Below, in pieces: positions 42,575 through 52,043 of a DNA stretch of 64,000 nt; within the stretch, counting starts at the first letter, position 1; every line of letters starts with the position of its first letter. The stretch covers positions 1-64,000 of the forward strand of contig DASWNX010000011.1 in assembly GCA_036399055.1 (NCBI GenBank), written 5' to 3'. The DNA is from Jatrophihabitans sp. (GTDB taxonomy: Bacteria > Actinomycetota > Actinomycetes > Mycobacteriales > Jatrophihabitantaceae). Under the pieces are notes generated by a model, which was not told where the DNA came from, made no database searches, and was given only the letters and a program-made list of their open reading frames with translations. The translations under genes were made by a program, and so were the position numbers.

Positions 42575-43588
42575 TCACCGGCCGTCCAGCAGCGGTTGGA
42601 ACGGGTCCCAGCGGGTGCCGTCGGCGGCGTCCTTGCGCCGCCGGGCGATCGCCGACAACGACTCCAGCACCACCCGGTTGGCCAGGAAGGAGGTGATGTC
42701 GGCGTGGTCGTAGGGCGGTGACACCTCGACCAGGTCGATCCCCACGACCGGCAGCTCGTAACAGATCCTCCTGACCGCGTCCAGCAGTTGCCGGGAGGTC
42801 AGGCCACCCGGCTCAGGCGTCCCGGTTCCCGGCGCGTGGCCCGGGTCGCAGACGTCGATGTCGACCGACAGGAACACCCCGTCGCACTCGTCCATGGCGA
42901 TTGCGAACGACTCGGTGAGGCAGGCCTCCAGGCCACGGGCGGTGATCTCGGTCATCTCGTAGGAGCGCATGCCCTGCTCGGCCATCCAGTCCAGCGTCTC
43001 CGGCGGCGGCCAGTAGCCACGCAGCCCGATCTGCAGGAACCGGTCTCCGCGCACGGCGCCTGACTCGATCAGCCGGCGCATCGGCTGGCCGTGCCCGACC
43101 AGCGAGCCGAACTCGATGTCACCGGTGTCGGCGTGCGCGTCGAAGTGGATCATCGACACCCTGCCCTGGCCCAGGTGCTGGGCGACCCCGGCAGCGTCGG
43201 GCCAGGCGATGGTGTGATCGCCGCCCAGGATCAGCGGGATCGCCCCGGTGGCGGTCACCGCGTGCACCGCCACCTGCAGGTCGCGCACCGAGCGCTCGGC
43301 GTCGCCGGAGAACAGCTCCACGTCCCCGGCGTCATAGACCACCAGGTCACGCAGGCCGTCCACCCGCATCGCCAGCGACGGCCGGCTGCCGTCGTGGGCC
43401 AGGTAGCAGCTCTGCCGGATGAACTGCGGGCCGAACCGGGTGCCCGGACGGTGCGAGGTGCCGCCGTCGAACGGCGCGCCGAGGATCACCACGTCCGCGT
43501 CGGGATAACTGCCCGGATCGGCCCAGTCACATCGGGGCACACCCAGAAAGGTGATGTCGGGGCCGAACTGTGCGCCGTAGCGCGCCAT
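42575..43588 (-). CDS. speB: Ureohydrolase family enzyme, probably agmatinase
   Basis: Manganese hydrolase of the arginase/agmatinase fold. All metal motifs are present: LGGDHTIAWP, HFDAHADTGD and SVDIDVCDPGHAPGTGTPEPGG. The last pattern favours agmatinase or guanidinobutyrase over arginase. GGAGGAGAC immediately precedes the ATG, a very strong ribosome binding site. Context (PotDAHI genes upstream) supports putrescine formation from agmatine. Confidence 0.85.
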   Translation of the reverse strand: MARYGAQFGPDITFLGVPRCDWADPGSYPDADVVILGAPFDGGTSHRPGTRFGPQFIRQSCYLAHDGSRPSLAMRVDGLRDLVVYDAGDVELFSGDAERSVRDLQVAVHAVTATGAIPLILGGDHTIAWPDAAGVAQHLGQGRVSMIHFDAHADTGDIEFGSLVGHGQPMRRLIESGAVRGDRFLQIGLRGYWPPPETLDWMAEQGMRSYEMTEITARGLEACLTESFAIAMDECDGVFLSVDIDVCDPGHAPGTGTPEPGGLTSRQLLDAVRRICYELPVVGIDLVEVSPPYDHADITSFLANRVVLESLSAIARRRKDAADGTRWDPFQPLLDGR

Positions 43589-43621
43589 GTCTCCTCCAGT
43601 TACCAGTGTTGCGAACCGGCC

Positions 43622-43658
43622 CGCGACCTGGGCGGTCGCGGCGCCGCCGAACCGGCGG
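43622..43658 (-). terminator. Two adjacent hairpins between potI and speB
   Basis: cgcgacc-tgggc-ggtcgcg (43622-43640) and ccgcc-gaacc-ggcgg (43644-43658) are perfect small stems in the 93-base gap. They probably separate the importer operon from the speB pair. Confidence 0.5.
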
Positions 43659-43681
43659 TGGCCGAGTGGTCGGTCATCGCC

Positions 43682-44542
43682 TCAACGACTGCGACGGCGA
43701 CGGCGCCCGGCCAGCTGGCCGATCGCCACCGCTAGCACCGCCAGCACGAACATCGCCGTCCCGATCACGTTGATCTGCACCGGCGTTCCGCGCGCCGCCG
43801 CGCCCCAGACGTACATCGGAAAGGTGATCGAGGCGTTGGAGGCGTTGAAGTTGGTGATGATGTAGTCATCGAAGGACAGCGAGAACGCCAGCAGCGCGCC
43901 GGCCGCGATACCCGGAGCGGCCAGTGGCAGCGTGATCCGGCGGAAGGTCTGCAGCTCGTTGGCGTACAGGTCAGCGGCCGCCTGCTCCAGCCGCGGGTCC
44001 AGGCCGGCGATGCGGGCCTTGACGGTGACGACCACGTAGCTGAGGCAGAACATGATGTGCGCGATGAGGATGGTGATCCGGCCCAGCGGTATCCCCGAGC
44101 TGACGAAGAGCGTCAGCAACGACGAGCCCATCACCACTTCGGGAGTGGCCATCGGCAGGAAGATCAGCAGGTTGGACCCGGTGCGGCCGCGGAAGCGGTA
44201 CCGGGCCAGCGCGAAGGCGATCATCGTCCCGAACAGCGTCGAGACCAGCGTGGCCGCCACCCCGATCTTGAGCGACAGGCTCAGCGACTCGCACATCCCC
44301 GGCGCCCCGCACGGGTTCAGCCAGGCGTCGAAGGAGAACCGCTGCCAGGTGTAGTTGAAGCGGCCGTTGGGCTTGTTGAAGGAGAACAGCACCACCACCA
44401 GGTTGGGCAGCAGCAGGTAGACCAACGCCAGCACCGCCACCACCCAGACGACGTTCTCGCGCAGCACCGCCCATGGCGACCTGCGGCGGCGGGCGGGCGG
44501 CGCGGCGACGGCGGCGCGGCCGCGGGGCATGGTCGCGACCAT
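43682..44542 (-). CDS. potI: Polyamine ABC transporter permease PotI-like
   Basis: Inner-membrane permease with about six helices; the EAA-type coupling loop is EQAAADLYANELQTFRRITLPLAAPG. Conserved VVLFSFNKPNGRFNYTW and SLSFDDYIITNF are characteristic of PotC/PotI. 286 residues. ATG overlaps the potH stop by one base. Confidence 0.9.
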   Translation of the reverse strand: MVATMPRGRAAVAAPPARRRRSPWAVLRENVVWVVAVLALVYLLLPNLVVVLFSFNKPNGRFNYTWQRFSFDAWLNPCGAPGMCESLSLSLKIGVAATLVSTLFGTMIAFALARYRFRGRTGSNLLIFLPMATPEVVMGSSLLTLFVSSGIPLGRITILIAHIMFCLSYVVVTVKARIAGLDPRLEQAAADLYANELQTFRRITLPLAAPGIAAGALLAFSLSFDDYIITNFNASNASITFPMYVWGAAARGTPVQINVIGTAMFVLAVLAVAIGQLAGRRRRRSR

Positions 44543-45471
44543 CAGACCAGCTCCTCGGTCCCGGACTTGCGGATGTAGACCGAGACCAGCACCAGGATGG
44601 TCAGCATCAGCGCGAACGACAGCGCGGCGGCGGTCGGGTAGTCGTTGATGCGCAGGAAATAGCCTTCGATCACCTGGCCGATCATCGCGGTGTTCGGATT
44701 GCCCAGCAGCCGGGAGTTGATGTAGTCCCCGGCCGCCGGGATGAAGGTCAGCAGCGTGCCCGCGACCACGCCGGGCATCGACATCGGCAGCGTGACCCGG
44801 CGGAAGGCGGTGAACGGGGTGGCGTACAGGTCGCCGGCCGCCTCCAGCAGCCGCGGGTCCAAGCGGTCCAGGCTGGCGAACAGCGGCAGGATCATGAACG
44901 GCAGGAAGTTGTAGGTCAGGCCGGTCACCACGGCCAGCGGCGAGCTCAGCAGTTGGCTGCCGTTGGTCCAGCCCAGCGCGCTGGTCAGCTCGATCAGGTG
45001 GGTGCCGCGGAAGAACTTCATCACCAGGCCGTCGGAGTTCAGGATCGTCTGCCAGGCCAGCGTCCGCAGCAGGAAGCTGGTGAAGAACGGGGCGATGACC
45101 ATCACCAGCAGCACCGATTTGAACCGGCCGGACTTCAGCGCGATGGCGTAGGCCAGTGGGTAGCCGATCAGCAGCGCCAGCACGGTGGCCAGGAAGGCGT
45201 ACTGGAACGAGCGCAGGAACTGCCGGGAGAACTGCTGTAGCGAGTCGGTGTAGGTGGCGAAGTGGAAGGTCAGCTGGTAGCCCGTCTCCAGGGTGCCGGT
45301 CTGCAGCGACTGGGACAGCAGGAAGATCATCGGGATCACGAAGAACACCGCGAGCCACAACAGGCCCGGCAGCAGCAGGAAGTACGGCATGCCGGCGACC
45401 CGCCGCCGTGGCCGGACGGCGTCGGGCTCAGCGACGGCCTGAACGCCGCGGGACTGGGCGCCGCTGGTCAT
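44542..45471 (-). CDS. potH: Polyamine ABC transporter permease PotH-like
   Basis: First permease of the importer: about six helices and the coupling loop EAAGDLYATPFTAFRRVTLPMSMPGV. The motif FIPAAGDYINSRLLGNPNTAMIG matches PotB/PotH. 309 residues. Start overlaps the potA stop (ATGA). Confidence 0.9.
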   Translation of the reverse strand: MTSGAQSRGVQAVAEPDAVRPRRRVAGMPYFLLLPGLLWLAVFFVIPMIFLLSQSLQTGTLETGYQLTFHFATYTDSLQQFSRQFLRSFQYAFLATVLALLIGYPLAYAIALKSGRFKSVLLVMVIAPFFTSFLLRTLAWQTILNSDGLVMKFFRGTHLIELTSALGWTNGSQLLSSPLAVVTGLTYNFLPFMILPLFASLDRLDPRLLEAAGDLYATPFTAFRRVTLPMSMPGVVAGTLLTFIPAAGDYINSRLLGNPNTAMIGQVIEGYFLRINDYPTAAALSFALMLTILVLVSVYIRKSGTEELV

Positions 45472-46694
45472 CCGGCCGCCTCGCCGTCGAGGTCGATGCC
45501 GGCCGCGCTGTCCTGGCCGGCGTCGAGGGCGAAGGTGTGCTCGGCGGCGAAGCTCAGGCTGACCCGGTCACCGGGCCGGTGGAGGGCGGCGCTGCGATTC
45601 TGCTCGAACACCGTCAACTGCTGGTCCCAGGGCGTGCGGACCAGGTACTGGGTGCTGACCCCCATGAAGCTGGCGTCAGTGACGACGCCAGTGATCTGGT
45701 TCAGGCCGGCGGCCGGCTCGACCGGTTGGCCGTGCGCGGTCTCACCGTGCACGGTGATTTTCTCGGGCCGGACGCCGACCCACACCTCCTCGATCCCGCT
45801 GGGCAGCCGGTCAGCCGGCACCCGCACAGTCCCGCTGGGCAGCGCCACCGTCGCCGAACCCGACTGCCGCTGCCCGACGGTGGCGCGGATCAGGTTGGAC
45901 TGGCCCAGGAAGTTCGCCGCGAAGGTGGTGGCCGGGTTCTCATAGAGGTCAGCCGGCGCGCCGAGCTGCTCGATCCGTCCGGCGTTCATCACCGCGATGG
46001 TGTCGGCCATCGTCATGGCCTCCTCCTGGTCGTGGGTGACGTGCACGAAGGTCAGCCCGACCTCGGTCTGGATTCGTTTGAGCTCCACCTGCATCTGACG
46101 GCGCAATTTCAGGTCCAGGGCGCCCAGCGGCTCATCGAGCAGCAGCACCGCCGGCTTGTTGACGATGGCGCGGGCCAGGGCCACCCGCTGCTGCTGGCCG
46201 CCGGACAGCTGCGCGGGCTTGCGCCGGGCCAGCGTCTGCAGCTCGGTGAGCTCCAGCACCTCGGCGACCTGCTTGTCCACCTGCGCCGAACGCCGCCGCT
46301 TGAGGCCGAACGCGACGTTCTCCCAGACGCTCAGGTGCGGAAACAGCGCGTAGCTCTGAAAGACGGTGTTGACCGGACGCCGGTAGGCCTTGTCGTAGGT
46401 GATGTCGCGGCTGCCGATCCGGATCTCGCCGTGCGTCGGCTGCTCGAGCCCGGCGACCATCCGCAGGGTGGTGGTCTTGCCGCAGCCGGACGGGCCCAGC
46501 AGCGCGAAGAACGAGCCCTGCGCGATCCTCAGGTCCAGACAGTCCACGGCGGTGAACGGACCGAACCGCTTGGTCAGCGAGGTCAGCGTCAGATCGCCGG
46601 AGTCCGGGGACCCGCCCGCAGGCGTCGCGCCTGAACGGGCCGGGGCCGACTTGTCCAGCGCGCTGGCCGACTCTTGCCGCAACGGCTCAGCCAC
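45468..46694 (-). CDS. potA: Polyamine ABC transporter ATP-binding protein PotA-like
   Basis: ABC ATPase: Walker A LLGPSGCGKTTTL, Q-loop NTVFQSYALFPHLSV, signature QLSGGQQQRVALARA, Walker B VLLLDEPLGALD and switch His in HVTHDQEEA. The C-terminal TOBE-like domain (EEVWVGVRPEKITV) is standard for PotA. GTG start overlaps the end of potD by eight bases. Confidence 0.93.
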   Translation of the reverse strand: MAEPLRQESASALDKSAPARSGATPAGGSPDSGDLTLTSLTKRFGPFTAVDCLDLRIAQGSFFALLGPSGCGKTTTLRMVAGLEQPTHGEIRIGSRDITYDKAYRRPVNTVFQSYALFPHLSVWENVAFGLKRRRSAQVDKQVAEVLELTELQTLARRKPAQLSGGQQQRVALARAIVNKPAVLLLDEPLGALDLKLRRQMQVELKRIQTEVGLTFVHVTHDQEEAMTMADTIAVMNAGRIEQLGAPADLYENPATTFAANFLGQSNLIRATVGQRQSGSATVALPSGTVRVPADRLPSGIEEVWVGVRPEKITVHGETAHGQPVEPAAGLNQITGVVTDASFMGVSTQYLVRTPWDQQLTVFEQNRSAALHRPGDRVSLSFAAEHTFALDAGQDSAAGIDLDGEAAG

Positions 46695-47907
46695 CGGTGG
46701 TCAGAGCCTGGAATGCCTTGTTGTACTTGGTCTCCTCTTCTTCGGTGAGACCGCGGAAGACATGCGCCCGGCCCAGCACCTCCTCGGAAGGGAAGATCAG
46801 CGGGTTGTTGGCGACGTCGGGGTCCTCGGCGACCAGGATGTCCTCAGCGCCCTTGACCACCGAGATGTAGTTGACGTAGCCCACGACCTGCGCCATGACC
46901 TTCGGGTCGTAGAAGTAGTTGATCAGGATCTCGGCGTTCTTCTTGTGCTTGGCCTTGTTCGGGATCACGAAGTTGTCCGACCAGATCAGATGGCCGGTCG
47001 AGGGCAGCGTGTACCCCAGGCTCGGGTTGTCGGCCTTGAGCTGCACCACGTCGCCGGTCCAGGCCAGGCACGCGGCGATGTCGCCGGAGGCCAGGCCCTT
47101 GCCGTACTCGTTGCCGGTGAAGCCCTTGAGCTGGCCGCTCTCCTTGGCCTCGGCCAGTTGCGCGATGGCGGCGTCGAAGTCGGCGTCGGTGAACTTGGCG
47201 GGGTCCTTGCCCATCGCCAGCAGCGCCATGCCGACGGTGTCGCGCATCTCGGTGAGCAGGGTGACCTTGCCCTTGAGCGCCTTGTCGGTGAGCAGCTGCT
47301 CGAACGTCTCGATCTTCTTGCCGCCGGTGGCCTTGGGGTTGTAGCCGATGCCGGTGAAGCCGGACTGCCAGGGCAGCGAGAACTTGCGTCCGGGGTCGAA
47401 CTCGACGTCGGCCAGGGTGTCCTGGACGTTCTTGGCGTTGGGGATGTTGGCCTTGTCCAGCTCCTGCACCCAGTTCAACCGGATCAGCTTGGCCACCATC
47501 CAGTCGGTGGAGCACCACAGGTCGCGGCCGGTGTCAGCGCCGGCGCGCAGTTGCGGCTGCACCTTGGCGAAGAACTCGTCGTTGTCGTTGTAGTCCTCGG
47601 TGTAGGTGACCTTGATGCCGGTCTGCTTGCTGAAGGCGTCCAGGGTGGGGTGGGCCTGGGTGTCGTCATTGACGTCGATGTACTCGGGCCAGTTGGACCA
47701 GCTGAGGACCTTCTCGGTGTCCGAGCGGTCCGCCGCCGCCTGCGAGGACGGGTCGGCCTTGGTCGCGGTGCCCTTGGTGCCGCAGGCGGCCAGCAGGCTT
47801 GCCAGCCCCGCGCCCCCGATTCCGGCGAGCATGGTCCGGCGGCTGAGCAGGCCCCGGGTGAGGGCGCGGTCGAAGTCGTGATCCCGATCGGTAGGGCGGT
47901 CGGTCAT
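46687..47907 (-). CDS. potD: Polyamine-binding lipoprotein PotD-like
   Basis: Extracellular solute-binding protein. The N-terminus has both a twin-Arg motif (LSRRTML) and a lipobox (LLAACG), so Tat-exported lipoprotein. The mature part shows WSNWPEYID and WCSTDWMVAKLIRLNWVQ, typical of the spermidine/putrescine-binding family. ATG at 47907 with GAGGGAG seven bases before it. First gene of potDAHI, divergent from an Lrp regulator. Confidence 0.92.
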   Translation of the reverse strand: MTDRPTDRDHDFDRALTRGLLSRRTMLAGIGGAGLASLLAACGTKGTATKADPSSQAAADRSDTEKVLSWSNWPEYIDVNDDTQAHPTLDAFSKQTGIKVTYTEDYNDNDEFFAKVQPQLRAGADTGRDLWCSTDWMVAKLIRLNWVQELDKANIPNAKNVQDTLADVEFDPGRKFSLPWQSGFTGIGYNPKATGGKKIETFEQLLTDKALKGKVTLLTEMRDTVGMALLAMGKDPAKFTDADFDAAIAQLAEAKESGQLKGFTGNEYGKGLASGDIAACLAWTGDVVQLKADNPSLGYTLPSTGHLIWSDNFVIPNKAKHKKNAEILINYFYDPKVMAQVVGYVNYISVVKGAEDILVAEDPDVANNPLIFPSEEVLGRAHVFRGLTEEEETKYNKAFQALTTGG

Positions 47908-48242
47908 CGGATGTCTCCCTCGTTCGATCGGGCGCGACGCCTGTGGACGCCATCGGATCTAGGCCATGCTAGCCAGGGATGGTCACATCTTCGTCGCAGG
48001 CGTGAGCGGCAATCGCAGAACGATTCGGCTGCCGGTTCTCCACGCAGGCAGGGACTTCCACCGGGCCAGGCGCAGGCCGCCGGCTCGCCCCGCCCCGGGC
48101 CGGCCGTTGCGGCCAGCCCAGCCGGCGCAGCGGGCTCTTTGTTCCAGCGGTCGACACCCGAGCGCACGATATGGGCCCTCTCAGAGTCATTTTGCTTCGG
48201 ATTCACTTGCGTTATGCCATCCACTACTGCACTATTCGTTCT
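47908..48242. promoter_or_regulatory. Divergent control region between potD and the Lrp-aminotransferase pair
   Basis: 335 bases without a credible gene. The potD side has TAGCAT (minus strand, near 47970) as a possible -10. The Lrp side becomes AT-richer in its last 60 bases (tttgcttcggattcacttg ... cactattcg) just before the Lrp ATG, which has no obvious ribosome binding site. An Lrp operator is expected here, but I cannot define it. The middle is GC-rich and unremarkable. Confidence 0.5.
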
Positions 48243-48719
48243 ATGGCAGTTTCTCGGCGCCAGTCCGCCCGCCCGCAACTGGACGACACCTCCAAAGCCA
48301 TCGTCGAGCAGCTGCAGCAGGACGGACGGCGGCCCTACGCCAGCATCGGCAAGGCGGTCGGGTTGTCCGAGGCGGCAGTCCGCCAGCGTGTGCAGAAGCT
48401 GATCGAGTCCGGCGCCGTGCAGATCGTGGCGGTGGCCGACCCGCAGCAGATCGGCTTCGCCCGCCAGCTGATGATCGGCATCAACATCGAGGGCGACCTG
48501 GAAAGCGCGGCCTCGGCGCTGGCCGAGATTCCCGAGCTGGTGTACGTGGTGCTGACAGCGGGCTCCTTCGACATCCTCGCCGAGGCTGTCGTGGTCGACG
48601 ACGAGCACTTGCTGGAGCTGATCAACGAGCGGATCCGAAAGCTTGCCGGCGTCCGCCGCACCGAGACATTCATGTACCTGAAACTCAAGAAACAAACCTA
48701 CAACTGGGGTATCGCATGA
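48243..48719 (+). CDS. Lrp/AsnC-family transcriptional regulator
   Basis: 158 residues: N-terminal winged HTH (SKAIVEQLQQDGRRPYASIGKAVGLSEAAVRQRVQKLIESGAVQIV) and C-terminal RAM effector domain (GSFDILAEAVVVDDEHLLELINERI). The ATG at 48243 is preferred; the 24 codons upstream are not family-like. Overlaps the aminotransferase by four bases, so likely controls it and perhaps the divergent pot genes, responding to an amino acid or polyamine. Confidence 0.9.
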   Translation: MAVSRRQSARPQLDDTSKAIVEQLQQDGRRPYASIGKAVGLSEAAVRQRVQKLIESGAVQIVAVADPQQIGFARQLMIGINIEGDLESAASALAEIPELVYVVLTAGSFDILAEAVVVDDEHLLELINERIRKLAGVRRTETFMYLKLKKQTYNWGIA

Positions 48720-50122
48720 CAGCCAGCAGCTTTGAACCGAGCACCAACTACGACAGCGAGCGGGCCGAGCGGCTCTCCGACTCTGCCCGTGACCACCTCT
48801 GGATGCACTTCACCCGGCTTTCCTCCTACCAGGACTCGCCGGTGCCGATCATCGAGCGGGGCGAGGGCGCCTACGTCTATGACATCCAGGGCAGGCGCTA
48901 CCTGGACGGGCTGTCCGGCCTGTTCACCGTGCAGGCCGGGCACGGGCGCCGGGAGCTGGCCGAGGCCGCCAGCCGGCAGGCCAGCGAACTGGCCTACTTC
49001 CCGATCTGGTCCTACGCCCACCCCAAGGCCATCGAGCTCGCCGAGCGGTTGAGCGCCCACACCCCCGGCGACCTGAACCGGGTGTTCTTCACCACCGGTG
49101 GCGGCGAGGCGGTCGAGACGGCCTGGAAGCTGGCCAAGCAGTACTTCAAGCTCACCGGAAAGCCCGAGAAGCACAAGGTGATCTCGCGTTACGTCGCCTA
49201 CCACGGCACCCCGCAGGGGGCGCTGGCGCTCACCGGCATCCCCGCCGCCAAGACGATGTTCGAGCCGCTGGTGCCAGGCGCGCACAAGGTGGCCAACACC
49301 AACTTCTACCGGGCACCGGTCTACGGCGATGACCTGAAGATGTTCGGCCTGTGGGCTGCCAACCAGATCGAGGCCGCCATCCTCATGGAGGGCGCGGAGT
49401 CGGTCGCGGCGGTCTTCCTGGAGCCGGTGCAGAACTCCGGCGGCTGCTTCCCGCCGCCGCCGGGCTACATGCAGCGCGTGCGTGAGATCTGCGACCAGTA
49501 CGACGTGCTGCTGGTGTCCGACGACACGATCTGCTCCTTCGGCCGGCTGGGCACGATGTTCGGCGGCCAGAAGTACGACTACGTCCCCGACATGATCACC
49601 TGCGCCAAGGGCATGACCTCGGGCTACTCCCCGATCGGCGCCTGCATCGTCTCCGAACGGCTGGTCGAGCCGTTCCTGCAGGGCGCCACCTTCTTCCCGC
49701 ACGGCTACACCTTCGGCGGCCACCCGGTGTCCTCGGCGGTCGCGCTGGCCAACCTCGACATCTTCGAGCGGGAGGGCCTCAATCAGCGGGTGCTGGACAA
49801 CGAGAACGCCTTCCGCTCGACGCTGGAGAAGCTGACGGATCTGCCGATCGTGGGCGACGTCCGGGGCGACGGCTACTTCTACGGGATCGAGCTGGTCAAG
49901 GACAAGGCCACCAAGGAGACCTTCAACGACGACGAGGCCGAGCGGCTGCTGCGAGGCTTCCTGTCCAAGGCGCTGTTCGAGGCCGGGCTGTACTGCCGCG
50001 CCGATGACCGCGGGGACCCGGTCATCCAGCTGGCTCCGCCGCTGATCTGCGGCCAAGCCGAGTTCGACGAGATCGAGCAGATCCTGCGCGCGGTGCTGAC
50101 CGAGGGCGCCAACCAGATCTAG
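48716..50122 (+). CDS. Class III (omega) aminotransferase, probably polyamine-linked
   Basis: PLP enzyme of 468 residues. Motifs: FTTGGGEAVETAWKLAKQYF (cofactor phosphate region), VFLEPVQNSGG, and the Schiff-base Lys in DMITCAKGMTSGYSPIGA near residue 299. The usual acidic DE pair before it reads VSDDTICSFGRLG. Resembles putrescine/diamine aminotransferases of actinobacteria; amino donor not certain. ATG overlaps the Lrp stop (ATGA). Followed by a strong hairpin. Confidence 0.88.
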   Translation: MTASSFEPSTNYDSERAERLSDSARDHLWMHFTRLSSYQDSPVPIIERGEGAYVYDIQGRRYLDGLSGLFTVQAGHGRRELAEAASRQASELAYFPIWSYAHPKAIELAERLSAHTPGDLNRVFFTTGGGEAVETAWKLAKQYFKLTGKPEKHKVISRYVAYHGTPQGALALTGIPAAKTMFEPLVPGAHKVANTNFYRAPVYGDDLKMFGLWAANQIEAAILMEGAESVAAVFLEPVQNSGGCFPPPPGYMQRVREICDQYDVLLVSDDTICSFGRLGTMFGGQKYDYVPDMITCAKGMTSGYSPIGACIVSERLVEPFLQGATFFPHGYTFGGHPVSSAVALANLDIFEREGLNQRVLDNENAFRSTLEKLTDLPIVGDVRGDGYFYGIELVKDKATKETFNDDEAERLLRGFLSKALFEAGLYCRADDRGDPVIQLAPPLICGQAEFDEIEQILRAVLTEGANQI

Positions 50123-50139
50123 GCACTAGTCGCCACGGT

Positions 50140-50172
50140 CCCGAGGCGTGCCCGCGTCGGGCACGCCTCGGG
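50140..50172. terminator. Bidirectional terminator hairpin
   Basis: A perfect 15-bp stem (cccgaggcgtgcccg and its complement) with a 3-base loop lies between the convergent aminotransferase and Lrp genes. No U tract. Confidence 0.85.
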
Positions 50173-50189
50173 GCCGCGTTCGGCCTGGC

Positions 50190-50756
50190 TCAGTAGCCGG
50201 CCCCGGACCGGATGTGCTCGAAGATCAGGTTCGTCTCGGTCAGGGCGACGTCGGGGTTGCCGCTGAGATTGACGACGACGAAGTTGCGCAGGTTCTCGGT
50301 GTCGCGGGCAGCCACATGCAGCAAGAAGTCATCGGCGCCGGCCAGGAAGAACACGTTGAGCACCTCGGGAAGCTGCGACACGGTCGCGGCGAACTCGGCG
50401 ATGTGGCTGCGAGCGTGGGACTGCATGCGGACGGCGATCATCGCCTGGATGGCACGGCCCACCGACGCCGGGTCGATGTCGGCGTGAAAGCCGCGGATCA
50501 CCCCCCGCTCGCGCAGCGACCGCACCCGGCCCAGGCAGGTCGAGGGCGCTATCCCGACCAGGTCGGCCAGGGCGTTGTTCGGTATCCGGGCGTCGGCGGT
50601 CAGCGCCCGCAGGATCGCGCGGTCCACCAGGTCCAGGCCGGCTGCCTGATCGGGCGACCGACCGCCGGCGTCGGCGCGTCGCGCGCGCGTCAGCTCCCGC
50701 ACGCTGTTCGACGGAATGCCAGGCTGGCCGGGTCGCTCCGAACCTGTGGGGGACAT
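50190..50756 (-). CDS. Lrp/AsnC-family regulator, AldR-like
   Basis: HTH (DLVDRAILRALTADARIPNNALADLVGIAPSTCLGRVRSLRERGVI) plus RAM domain (FFLAGADDFLLHVAARDTENLRNFVV). 188 residues, with about 40 extra residues at the N-terminus. It is divergent from ald, the same arrangement as mycobacterial aldR-ald, where AldR controls alanine dehydrogenase. No clear ribosome binding site precedes the ATG. Confidence 0.88.
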   Translation of the reverse strand: MSPTGSERPGQPGIPSNSVRELTRARRADAGGRSPDQAAGLDLVDRAILRALTADARIPNNALADLVGIAPSTCLGRVRSLRERGVIRGFHADIDPASVGRAIQAMIAVRMQSHARSHIAEFAATVSQLPEVLNVFFLAGADDFLLHVAARDTENLRNFVVVNLSGNPDVALTETNLIFEHIRSGAGY

Positions 50757-50927
50757 ATAGGCACTCTGACAGAATTTACTTCACTTCACTAGTAATCCAG
50801 CAGGCAAAGCTTCATTGTTTGGAGTTAGTTCCCTAGGCTCAGCGGGCACAGGGGGCCGGCGCTACTGGACGAGCTGTCCGGTCAGCACGTCTCATCAGCT
50901 GTCAACGTCGATGGAAGAGGAAACGTC
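50757..50927. promoter_or_regulatory. Divergent promoter region between the AldR-like gene and ald
   Basis: An unusually AT-rich block (50765-50840) for this genome. For ald, TTCATT and TAGGCT with a 17-base spacer form a plausible -35/-10 pair. For the regulator, TAAATT on the minus strand lies 16 bases before its ATG. Operators for the Lrp protein are likely here but not identified. Confidence 0.5.
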
Positions 50928-52043
50928 ATGAAGGTCGGCATCCCCCGCGAAGTCAAGAACCACGAGTACCGGGTGGCGATCACGCCCTCGGGCGTCAATG
51001 AGCTGGTCCGCAACGGCCACCAGGTCTACGTCGAGGCCGAGGCCGGTGTCGGGTCCTCGATTCCCGACCAGGACTACGTGGCGGCTGGCGCGGAGATCCT
51101 GCCCCACGCCGACGACGTCTGGGCCGCCGGTGACCTGATCCTCAAGGTCAAGGAGCCCATCGCCGAGGAGTACGGCCGGATGCGCTCGGACCAGGTCCTG
51201 TTCACCTACCTGCACCTGGCCGCCGGACGCGACTGCACCGACGCGTTGCTCAAGGCCGGCACCACCTCGATCGCCTATGAGACCGTCCAGCTGCCCGACG
51301 GCTCGCTGCCGTTGCTGGCCCCGATGTCGGAGGTGGCCGGCCGGCTGGCCCCGCAGGTCGGCTCGTACCACTTGATGCGCCACGGCGGCGGACGCGGCGT
51401 GCTGATGGGCGGCGTCCCCGGCACCTACGCGGCCAAGGTCGTGGTGATCGGCGCCGGGGTGTCGGGCCAGAACGCGGCCACCATCGCGCTCGGCATGCAG
51501 GCCGAGGTGCTGCTGCTGGACCGCAACGTCGCCCGGCTGCGCCAGATGGACGCCATCTACCGGGGCCACTGCCAGACCATCGCCTCCAACGCCTACGAGG
51601 TCGAGCGGGCGGTTCTCGACGCCGACCTGGTGATCGGCGCGGTGCTGATCCCCGGCGCCAAGGCCCCGACGCTGATCAGCAACGACCTGGTGTCGCGGAT
51701 GAAGCCCGGCTCGGTCCTGGTCGACATCTCCATCGACCAGGGCGGTTGCTTCGAGGACTCGCGGCCGACCACCCACGCCGACCCGACCTACGCGGTGCAC
51801 AACTCGATGTTCTACTGCGTCGCCAACATGCCCGGCGCCGTGCCGCACACCTCGACCTACGCGCTCACCAACGTCACGCTGCCCTACGCGGTGGAGCTGG
51901 CCAACCGCGGCTGGCAGGACGCGCTGCGCTCGGACCCGGCGCTGGCGCTGGGCCTGAGCACCCACGCCGGTGAGCTCACCAACGCCCAGGTCGGCCAGGC
52001 CTTGGGCTATGAGAGCCGGGCCATCACCGAGGTGCTCGCATAA
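50928..52043 (+). CDS. ald: Alanine dehydrogenase
   Basis: Interconverts alanine and pyruvate plus ammonia with NAD. Catalytic Lys75 (LKVKEP) and His96 (TYLHLAAG) are in their family positions; the Rossmann motif is [20 protein letters not shown]. 371 residues. AGAGGAA precedes the ATG. Stop TAA overlaps the probable AUA start of the next gene. Confidence 0.97.
   Translation: MKVGIPREVKNHEYRVAITPSGVNELVRNGHQVYVEAEAGVGSSIPDQDYVAAGAEILPHADDVWAAGDLILKVKEPIAEEYGRMRSDQVLFTYLHLAAGRDCTDALLKAGTTSIAYETVQLPDGSLPLLAPMSEVAGRLAPQVGSYHLMRHGGGRGVLMGGVPGTYAAKVVVIGAGVSGQNAATIALGMQAEVLLLDRNVARLRQMDAIYRGHCQTIASNAYEVERAVLDADLVIGAVLIPGAKAPTLISNDLVSRMKPGSVLVDISIDQGGCFEDSRPTTHADPTYAVHNSMFYCVANMPGAVPHTSTYALTNVTLPYAVELANRGWQDALRSDPALALGLSTHAGELTNAQVGQALGYESRAITEVLA

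Noticed and set aside
47966..48715. A 250-codon N-terminal extension of the class III aminotransferase
   Set aside because: It passes through the intergenic region and antisense-like composition of the Lrp gene; the family N-terminus begins at the ATG at 48716, which overlaps the Lrp stop.
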